The notes under the pieces: generated by a model
Told to the model about the DNA's origin: nothing
Database searches by the model: none
What the model saw: the letters and a program-made list of their open reading frames with translations, nothing else
Position numbers and translations under genes: made by a program
From: Deltaproteobacteria bacterium
GTDB taxonomy: Bacteria > Desulfobacterota > DSM-4660 > Desulfatiglandales > Desulfatiglandaceae
DNA: 22,241 bases
Assembly (NCBI GenBank): GCA_003646995.1
Contig: QMLZ01000025.1
Span: forward strand, 1 to 22,241
Direction: 5' to 3'
Shown here: positions 16,577 through 22,241 of the stretch, piece after piece
How the letters are laid out: each line of letters begins with the position of its first letter
Numbering within the stretch: the first letter of the stretch is position 1

Positions 16577-18579
16577 TCAGATATTCCTACAAATAGAGGT
16601 TCCTCAGCAACCGTAGTTTCTGATTCAAGGGGTAATTCAATATAAAAAACTGTTCCTCCCTCTGGCGGGCAATCCACCCTAATATTGCCTCCGTGAAGGT
16701 TAATGATGTTCTGGGAAATGCTCAGCCCCAGTCCAGTGCCTTTTCCTACAGGCTTGGTGGTAAAGAAAATATCGAATATCTTATCCCTTAGATTCTCTGG
16801 TATCCCAGGCCCGGTGTCTCTAACCTCGAGGAGGAATTTTTTCGCCCTCTCGTCAAACCTTGCCTTTATGGTTAGCGTTCCCTTGCCTTCCATTGCATCA
16901 GCAGCATTAATAAACAGGTTAGTTAAAACCTGTTGCAGTTGCCCAAAGTCTCCTATCATTTCAGGAATGTCGCTTTCAATCTCAGTGACTACCTTGATAT
17001 CCTGAAAACTAGCCTGGTTGATTAACAGATTGAGGGACTTTGTTATAAGTTCTTCAACAGTGAATGCGGAAGTTTTTCCAATGGACTGCCTGCTGAATTC
17101 CAGTAGCTCAGCGACGATCTTTTTGCAACGCAGCGTTTGTGCTATTATCTCCTCTATATCACTAGCAAGCTGGGGATTGTCCTTAACAGCTTCTTTCAAG
17201 AGCTCCGCATAAATCAAGATTCCTGACAAGGGATTGTTGATTTCATGGGCTACACCAGCTGCCATCCGCCCTACCGAAGCAATTTTTTCGGACTGGACCA
17301 ACTGGAGGTGGGCCTGCTCAAGCTCTTTCCGCATCTGCAGTATTTCTCGCATATCAGTAAATACACCGACGCTTCCCACTTCTTTGCCGTCTATAGTGAT
17401 TATGGAAGCAGAGAGGGTAACAGGTATCTTTTCCCCTTCTTTAGTGGTTATGGTCATGGCGATAGGATTAAGTTTGCCTGGCGGTCCATGCTGGTCGCTC
17501 CTCATTTTCCGCATATTTTCTTTTGCTGTCTCAATGTCATAAAAATTACTCAGGTGGCCTTTATTCATTATTTCTTTTGCTGAGTAACCTGTCAGCCGTT
17601 CCATGCCCTCGTTGAAGATGAGGACATTACCTTTGGTATCTACCACAACAATTCCATCGACTGTGCTTTCTATTACGTTTTGGAAAAAAGTCTTGGCCTT
17701 TTCTACCTCTTTTTCTAATTTTATCCTGTCCGTGATGTCTCTAGAAATTTCCAATATTTGGGTAACATTACCAGCTTCATCAAAAATTGGGGCTATGGTA
17801 CTTACTTCGAATCGTTGTTCGTTATTTTCGTCGACATACTCCTTGTAGATACTGGAAAACTTCTTGTCTTCGCCGGTCTTGAATCCTTCCTCAAGGTAAC
17901 AAGGCTTACCGTAATGATTACAAGGCTTGTCCAGTGAATGGCGAACCTGGTAACAAGGTTTTCCAATAACCGCTTCCTTTGTCACGCCCATTTCTTCTAT
18001 GAAGGTTTGGTTTACCGTATCTATGGTAAAGTCCCGGTTTACCACCATTATGCGATAGGGTAATGAGTCAAGTATTACCTGAATCCTTTTTCGCTGTTTC
18101 TGCTCGTGTTCTTGTCGCTCCCTTTCGACCTTGGCCCTTTCCATCTCCATTTGCACTAAGCTGTAAAGCAGGGCCGCGCCCTTATGGTCTAGAAGCGAGA
18201 CCTCCGGAGGTTTGGTTTGATAAATGAGATCTGCTACTTGGGGGGATCCGGTAAGTTCTATAATAAGGTCAAGTTCCTTAAATCGATAGATTTCTCTAAA
18301 GTCTGCTGTGGTATGGATCCCGAGTTCTCGGGCATAAGCCATGCAGGGCGCATTTATTTCTAGATCACAAACGCTGAGAATCTTTATAGGGGGATTTGGC
18401 ACTTGTGTTGTGCGGAGGAATTCCAGAAATTGCTTGCAGCGGGTGCCGCCTCCCATGATGGCCACATTGAGGGGTTTACCGACTCCGCTAAAGGATGATA
18501 GCGTGGAGGAGCCACCATAAGTTCTGCTAGGAATGCCGTCCGGTCTTGTTGTTGGGATCACAGCGAAACCTGGTACCAA
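16573..18579 (-). CDS. Sensor histidine kinase with N-terminal Rossmann-like domain and two PAS domains
   Basis: About 668 residues from a TTG. Residues 37-140 look like an NAD(P)-binding Rossmann domain: LNVAIMGGGTRCKQFL, then LSVCDLE at the end of a beta strand, then LDLIIELTGSP, a pattern seen in dehydrogenases and dihydrodipicolinate-reductase-like folds. A short coiled coil leads to PAS1 (about 165-285), which holds C209, C220 and C227 with nearby histidines, and to PAS2 (about 295-410). HisKA has His445 (AAGVAHEINNP) and the HATPase domain has NLFINAADAM, DTGPGIP and GKGTGLGLS. No membrane segments are visible. An in-frame TAG lies two codons upstream of the TTG at 18579; a GTG at 18561 preceded by AGGT is an alternative start. 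Sensing of NAD(P)H or redox state is inference. Confidence 0.88.
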   Translation of the reverse strand: MVPGFAVIPTTRPDGIPSRTYGGSSTLSSFSGVGKPLNVAIMGGGTRCKQFLEFLRTTQVPNPPIKILSVCDLEINAPCMAYARELGIHTTADFREIYRFKELDLIIELTGSPQVADLIYQTKPPEVSLLDHKGAALLYSLVQMEMERAKVERERQEHEQKQRKRIQVILDSLPYRIMVVNRDFTIDTVNQTFIEEMGVTKEAVIGKPCYQVRHSLDKPCNHYGKPCYLEEGFKTGEDKKFSSIYKEYVDENNEQRFEVSTIAPIFDEAGNVTQILEISRDITDRIKLEKEVEKAKTFFQNVIESTVDGIVVVDTKGNVLIFNEGMERLTGYSAKEIMNKGHLSNFYDIETAKENMRKMRSDQHGPPGKLNPIAMTITTKEGEKIPVTLSASIITIDGKEVGSVGVFTDMREILQMRKELEQAHLQLVQSEKIASVGRMAAGVAHEINNPLSGILIYAELLKEAVKDNPQLASDIEEIIAQTLRCKKIVAELLEFSRQSIGKTSAFTVEELITKSLNLLINQASFQDIKVVTEIESDIPEMIGDFGQLQQVLTNLFINAADAMEGKGTLTIKARFDERAKKFLLEVRDTGPGIPENLRDKIFDIFFTTKPVGKGTGLGLSISQNIINLHGGNIRVDCPPEGGTVFYIELPLESETTVAEEPLFVGISE

Positions 18580-18607
18580 GCACTAAGATGGGTGAAATCA
18601 ATTAACC

Positions 18608-18895
18608 TCATCGGCGAAAATCCGCCGAGTGATTTTCACCGTTTTTTGAAAGATTTTCCATTACCTGCTTTTCGAGATATCTAATTATCTCCCTTAGGGC
18701 AGTGCTTTCTTGTATTGGTCCAGAATCATTCCATCCCTTTTGAAGTGCCTTATTTTTCTCGTCTCTAAATTGTTTGAGGCTCGTAGCCATTGATTTCCAC
18801 AGAAACAGCTTTTGGAGTACGTGTCTTTCGGCGGGGGTTAAATCCCTTTCAGTATCATATGATGTGCTCTCAGAGATGCGAATAATCATAATCAT
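18608..18895 (-). CDS. Small hypothetical protein upstream of sensor kinase
   Basis: 95 residues, soluble, charged and mostly helical (about 28-80), with LTPAERHVLQKLFLWKSM as its most distinctive stretch. I cannot assign a family. It begins just inside the divergent intergenic region and ends 28 bases before the kinase start, so it probably leads the same transcript. Two ATG codons (18895 and 18889) are possible starts; neither has a strong ribosome site, which lowers confidence. A role linked to the kinase is suggested only by position. Confidence 0.6.
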   Translation of the reverse strand: MIMIIRISESTSYDTERDLTPAERHVLQKLFLWKSMATSLKQFRDEKNKALQKGWNDSGPIQESTALREIIRYLEKQVMENLSKNGENHSADFRR

Positions 18896-19270
18896 CTAAA
18901 GAATAAAGGGGGTTCCGTATAAAAATGAATCATAGCAGGCTTGTTACTATACTAAAAGATTAGAGAATGCAACTAAAAACCACGAGCCTTCCAGGGAACC
19001 TTGCCTGTCAAAGGCCTACGCTGACCAACCGATGTTTTGGGACTTACGTCATTTTCTTAACATGGCCGTCGGCCAAAAGCTAGATAAAAGAATGTGCAAG
19101 GCTTATTGGACGACATTCACACTGATATACCTATACACCATTAAGGCCTTTTGGACAATAGTGTTGAATGAATCCAGGTTGTTTGCTAAAAGACAAACAC
19201 AAGGGGGCGCGTTGTTTTATTGCTTGAGTAGGACTCTCACCATCCATTAGCCCACCCAAGGGGTCGGACC
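18896..19270 (+). other. Divergent intergenic region
   Basis: 375 bases between the leftward kinase cluster and the rightward GGDEF gene. A 72-codon open frame at 19032-19250 has no family features or ribosome site and is probably chance. Short inverted repeats occur, for example TGGCC/GGCCA at 19063-19075 and GTTTG/CAAAC at 19181-19198. No RNA gene or riboswitch was recognised. Confidence 0.6.
18929..18957 (-). promoter_or_regulatory. Possible promoter of the kinase cluster
   Basis: On the minus strand TATGAT (18934-18929) matches five of six -10 positions. TTTTAG (18957-18952) lies 17 bases upstream as a poor -35. The -10 is about 34 bases before the first gene's ATG. Weak evidence. Confidence 0.3.
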
Positions 19271-19942
19271 GTGAATAAAGATCCTTATCCAGATATCGTA
19301 TGCCCGGGACGGAAAAAGGAATGTTCAGCATTGCACGAGCTCGAAGAGCTGAGAAGGGAATGTCTCAGGCTCCGGGAGCTCACTCGCAGGGATAGTCTAA
19401 CGGGGTTTTTTAACTTTCGTTATCTCCTTGAGGCCCTTGGCGTCGAAATGGAGAGGACGAGAAGGACCGGTCTTCCCACTGGTCTCATAATGAAAGACCT
19501 TGATCACTTCAAGCATATCAACGATAGGTACGGTCATGAAACTGGAAACAAGGCCTTGAAATGGTGTACTCAGATATGGCGGAATAACATTAGGCGCATA
19601 GATATACCTTGCCGGTATGGAGGAGAGGAATTTGCCATAATATTACCTAGCACTCGCCTCGCCCAAGCGGTCAGAGCAGCGGAGAGGCTCAGGGAGGCTA
19701 TAGCATCTGCCCCCCTTAGAATTAATGAACTCCGTGTTAATATTACCGCAAGCTTTGGTGTGGATGTCTATACGGCAAAGGAGGTTCTGGAACCAAAGGA
19801 ATTTATCAGTCGTGCAGACGGCTTCCTACTCAACGCAAAAGAAATGGGGAGAAATTGTGTCAGGTACCCCGGAGAAGGAGTGGAACCTGCCTCAACAGAG
19901 CTTACACAAGAAGAAAGAGAGGCTCTCTTTTCCAAGAAATGA
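19271..19942 (+). CDS. GGDEF-domain protein, probable diguanylate cyclase
   Basis: 223 residues. After a short N-terminal stretch with two cysteines (C11, C18) and a coiled coil (20-38), one GGDEF domain spans about 40-200. The active-site loop reads GGEEF (117-121); Asp76 and the DHFKHINDRYGH segment fit metal and GTP binding. An RxxD inhibitory site (RRID, 108-111) lies five residues before GGEEF, as in product-inhibited enzymes. One family Asp is Asn (TGNKAL). It should make cyclic di-GMP in the cytoplasm. GTG 19271 has AAGGGG 7 bases upstream. No membrane or sensory domain is visible, so its input is probably another protein. Confidence 0.9.
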   Translation: MNKDPYPDIVCPGRKKECSALHELEELRRECLRLRELTRRDSLTGFFNFRYLLEALGVEMERTRRTGLPTGLIMKDLDHFKHINDRYGHETGNKALKWCTQIWRNNIRRIDIPCRYGGEEFAIILPSTRLAQAVRAAERLREAIASAPLRINELRVNITASFGVDVYTAKEVLEPKEFISRADGFLLNAKEMGRNCVRYPGEGVEPASTELTQEEREALFSKK

Positions 19943-20073
19943 CCTTCCCTTAATTTGCCTTGGCTTGTGAGTCTTACCCTACAAAGACAATTTAAGAAAT
20001 TGGCAAAAGAAGACGAGTAGATAGATGTCGGGTTGCCCGAAAATTACTTGAGGCTGAGCAGGTGTAAATATAG

Positions 20074-20808
20074 ATGAAGATATGTGTGAGCAGTGGAAAG
20101 GGCGGGGTTGGAAAAACCAGTATAGTGGTCAACCTTGCCCACTGCCTTGCAGAAAAAGGCAAAAGGGTCATTGTGGTAGATGGTGACCTGGGACTGGCGA
20201 ATGTGGATGTTATGTTGGGAATTTCGGCCACAAAAACCATAAGCGATGTCATGGACCGGGGAGCCGATCCTACAGAGGCCTTGATAAAGCTTTCGGACAA
20301 TCTATCCGTGCTCCCGGCAAGCTCCGGAGCCCCTGACATGGTCACTCTAGGACCTGAGGAGCAAAAAATCCTTGGTGGATATTTGGAAAAGATTGCCGAG
20401 CAATTCGAAATCCTTTTGGCGGATACTGCCGCTGGGATTGGTCCATCTGTGATCTGGTTTAATCACTTTGTGGACAAAAACGTGGTGGTGGCCACGCCAG
20501 ATCCTACTTCTCTAACCGATTCCTATGCCCTGATGAAGGTGCTGAAAAAGGAGCACAACTTAGATAATTTCCTGCTGATCCTGAACCTGGTGAAGACCCC
20601 GGAACAGGCAGAAAAAACCTACGGGACTCTGGCGGACGCGGCAAAGAAGTTTTTGGGGCTTGAATTGGAATACCTGGGAGCTGTTGTCGAAGACAACGCA
20701 GTTCCCATTGCCATAAGGAAACAAACACCCCTTGTTTTGGATTCTCCCTCCTCGGCTGCGAGCTCAAACATAAGGGATCTGGCCGACCGAATTCTAGACT
20801 CATATTAG
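20074..20808 (+). CDS. MinD/ParA-family ATPase, FlhG (YlxH)-like
   Basis: 244 residues of the deviant-Walker P-loop family: GKGGVGKTS at 8-16 with the signature lysine, VVDGDLGLANVD as the following switch, and LLADTAAG as Walker B. The DLGLANVDVMLG stretch is typical of FlhG/YlxH, which regulate flagellar number, but no flagellar gene is nearby. The C-terminal amphipathic helix is short. It starts at ATG 20074, 131 bases after the GGDEF gene and in the same direction. Other MinD-like roles, such as polar localisation, remain possible. Confidence 0.85.
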   Translation: MKICVSSGKGGVGKTSIVVNLAHCLAEKGKRVIVVDGDLGLANVDVMLGISATKTISDVMDRGADPTEALIKLSDNLSVLPASSGAPDMVTLGPEEQKILGGYLEKIAEQFEILLADTAAGIGPSVIWFNHFVDKNVVVATPDPTSLTDSYALMKVLKKEHNLDNFLLILNLVKTPEQAEKTYGTLADAAKKFLGLELEYLGAVVEDNAVPIAIRKQTPLVLDSPSSAASSNIRDLADRILDSY

Positions 20809-21037
20809 AAAGATTCTTACCAAGATTATCCCCAAGCAAGTTAAAAAATGTTATTGAGTTGTTTAATCACATGTTAAATTTATTGTTAACCATGTTAATA
20901 TGTCCAATGGTATATGGCGAATAACTATTTGGATTTGCAGAATAAATATTCATATGGCAATTTTCAATTGTGCGGCATGGACCTTGCAGAATGAGCGTAG
21001 CGAAAGAATTAATCATTCACAATAGTGAGGAGAATTT
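20809..21037 (+). promoter_or_regulatory. AT-rich upstream region with three TGTTAA repeats
   Basis: 229 bases before the next gene. TGTTAA occurs at 20872, 20884 and 20893, spaced 12 and 9 bases apart. Small inverted repeats follow (GAATA/TATTC at 20940-20951). The composition suits a promoter and binding sites, but no convincing -35/-10 pair can be picked. Confidence 0.35.
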
Positions 21038-21820
21038 ATGCAAATTGCACGGACAGAATGTGGCGTACGAGAGGCCTTTTGTATTGATCCCTATTCATTT
21101 TTAAAGGAAAAGGTGGAAAAGGAGGGGCTTTTTGACTATGAGATAGCCTCCTTACTGGATGTCAATTCTGCCTGGATTGGAAAGCTAAGAAAGGCATTAG
21201 GTCTGAACAATTCCAAAAAGTTCTTGCGTCGATTCGAACGCAAATATGGCAAAGGAGCGGTTAGGAGATTCAAGGAAATTATCGAAAAAAGAGAAAACGG
21301 CCTGTCGGATGTGGCGAGGTATTTTGGTTTTACAAGGGAATATGCACGCCACGCATACAAGAAAATTTACGGCCGACCCTACACGCTCCATTACCAGAAA
21401 AAACTCACTGAGCGGAAGCGATACAGGGAGCATCAGAGGCTTGTCAAATCAAAACGGATGAAAAGCCTTGTGGATATCCAGGAGAAACTGGCCTCTTGTG
21501 GTGCCAAAACACAGATAGTGAAGCGCGGACGGTCATATGTGATGGAGGTTAACGGCAAGAAAGTGGCAGTCAAAGTGAGCAAGAAGCCAATCAAAGTAAA
21601 TGGTAAGCTATATTATCATTTTACAAATGTTGGCTGTAAGATGTCTGATAGTGACATATTTGTTTGTATTTGCGCTAGCAAGAATAAGAGGTTCCATTTT
21701 GTTATCCCCAACGATGCCATGCCCAAGAGTACCCTTTCCATAAAGGATCCTGACGATTCTGGCCCAGGGAAATACCTGAAGTATTTGGAGGCATGGAACT
21801 TGATAGCGGCCACCTGCTAA
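21038..21820 (+). CDS. Unrecognised protein with two helix-turn-helix-like segments
   Basis: 260 residues, no family recognised. Residues about 32-55 (FDYEIASLLDVNSAWIGKL) and 88-112 (LSDVARYFGFTREYARHAY) each look like helix-turn-helix segments. They are followed by a very basic stretch (118-142) that could contact DNA. The C-terminal part (about 158-256) is a mixed alpha/beta domain with a strand pattern around IFVCICASKNKRFHFVIP. That could be a nuclease-like fold, but no catalytic set can be confirmed. ATG 21038 has GAGGAG 5 bases upstream, and a strong terminator follows the stop, so it is a single-gene unit. A DNA-binding role is likely; anything more is open. Confidence 0.75.
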   Translation: MQIARTECGVREAFCIDPYSFLKEKVEKEGLFDYEIASLLDVNSAWIGKLRKALGLNNSKKFLRRFERKYGKGAVRRFKEIIEKRENGLSDVARYFGFTREYARHAYKKIYGRPYTLHYQKKLTERKRYREHQRLVKSKRMKSLVDIQEKLASCGAKTQIVKRGRSYVMEVNGKKVAVKVSKKPIKVNGKLYYHFTNVGCKMSDSDIFVCICASKNKRFHFVIPNDAMPKSTLSIKDPDDSGPGKYLKYLEAWNLIAATC

Positions 21821-21843
21821 GAATCTCTCACTGAACCGATTGA

Positions 21844-21888
21844 GGGTCCCGTCGCAGCCATGAGCTGGTTGCACAGGGCCCTTTTTTT
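21844..21888 (+). terminator. Rho-independent terminator
   Basis: GGGTCC (21844-21849) pairs with GGGCCC (21876-21881), and GCAGCC (21854-21859) pairs with GGTTGC (21867-21872). The loop has 7 bases and a small internal loop separates the stems. Seven T residues follow directly. It lies 23 bases after the preceding gene's stop. Confidence 0.85.
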
Positions 21889-21920
21889 CTATATAGTTCC
21901 GAATGAAGTGAGGAAATCCT

Positions 21921-22241
21921 GTGCCAACCACATATCTTGAAAAGCTATTAAGAAGCTCTATCCTAACTGACCATAATAGCCTGGCAATACTGGGACAACC
22001 CATTAGTGAGCAGTTCACCTGTCCAACTTCCTCCACTATTGACAACCTCAGAAAACTCAATGCTGCTTTCCTGATTTCTCTAGGTGGAAAAGAGTTGGGG
22101 CTGGCTCGCTCGGCATCTGAGTTCCTAGAGCTATGTTCTTCAGAGGGGATGCTGGGGGAGGTTAGGGACCTTTATTTGCGAGGCCGTAGCCTCATAGTCA
22201 AAGAGATCCGCGAGGCAAGCAAAAATGATCCGGAATTCCAA
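21921..22241 (+). CDS. Hypothetical protein, 3' truncated by window edge
   Basis: An open frame of 107 codons from GTG 21921 runs to the last base without a stop. GAGGAAA lies about 5 bases upstream as ribosome site. The visible part is soluble and largely helical (YLEKLLRSSIL, GLARSASEFLELC, SLIVKEIREASKN). No family is recognised. It starts 32 bases after the terminator of the previous gene, so it needs its own promoter, which I cannot place. Confidence 0.65.
   Translation, partial: MPTTYLEKLLRSSILTDHNSLAILGQPISEQFTCPTSSTIDNLRKLNAAFLISLGGKELGLARSASEFLELCSSEGMLGEVRDLYLRGRSLIVKEIREASKNDPEFQ

Noticed and set aside
19032..19250. 72-codon frame in the intergenic region
   Set aside because: No ribosome site, no recognisable domain, and composition unlike the neighbours.
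18896..19270. Sigma-54 promoter in the divergent region
   Set aside because: No sequence close to the TGGCAC-N5-TTGC pattern was found on either strand.
21608..22060. 150-codon minus-strand frame near the right edge
   Set aside because: It runs through the end of the HTH gene, the terminator and the start of the edge gene, with no recognisable domain.
1..22241. Mobile element, phage genes or CRISPR array
   Set aside because: No transposase, integrase, terminal repeats or regularly spaced repeats were seen.

Overview
The window looks like a chromosomal segment of an anaerobic bacterium using the Wood-Ljungdahl (reductive acetyl-CoA) pathway, most likely a Desulfobacterota (former Deltaproteobacteria) sulfate reducer or syntroph. 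This rests on the gene families: MetF/MetV methylene-tetrahydrofolate reductase pairs, HdrA and MvhD, NuoE/NuoF-type diaphorase subunits, and two genes that appear to use selenocysteine. The taxonomic call is inference; no marker gene such as rRNA is present. No tRNA, rRNA, insertion sequence or CRISPR array was seen.

Layout. (1) Positions 2-5918, plus strand: the 3' end of a molybdopterin oxidoreductase gene (formate dehydrogenase/NuoG type), a NuoE-like gene, a NuoF-GltD fusion, metV and metF. (2) Positions 5923-14941, minus strand, read right to left: a third, divergent metF paralogue, a giant hdrA with an in-frame TGA (Sec64), mvhD with an in-frame TGA (Sec16), a second metV and metF overlapping by 4 bases, a stand-alone receiver protein, and an unusual protein with four ACT-like segments. 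The two clusters converge with a 4-base gap. (3) Positions 15101-18895, minus strand: a REC-PAS-kinase, a sensor kinase with an N-terminal Rossmann-like domain, and a small hypothetical gene. They lie directly upstream of cluster 2. (4) Positions 18896-19270: a divergent intergenic region. (5) Positions 19271-22241, plus strand: a GGDEF protein, a MinD/FlhG-type ATPase, an unrecognised protein with two HTH-like segments followed by a strong intrinsic terminator, and a gene running off the right edge.

How the genes may work together. MetV/MetF reduces methylene-H4folate to methyl-H4folate. Two different electron-input devices each sit beside a MetV/MetF pair. One is NAD(P)H-type (NuoE plus NuoF-GltD, perhaps with a formate dehydrogenase). 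The other is a selenocysteine-containing MvhD plus HdrA. Both devices carry the same kind of GltD-like NAD(P)H/FAD module: fused to the C-terminus of NuoF in one, and inserted between the two ferredoxin-like cysteine clusters of HdrA in the other. The known relative is the MetFV-HdrABC-MvhD complex of Moorella thermoacetica; here HdrB, HdrC and hydrogenase subunits are not in the window. The neighbouring kinases, receiver and ACT protein may form a redox- or metabolite-responsive control system for this branch (inference).

The main annotation hazard is that both TGA codons would normally be read as stops. That would split hdrA in two and cut the first 26 residues off MvhD.
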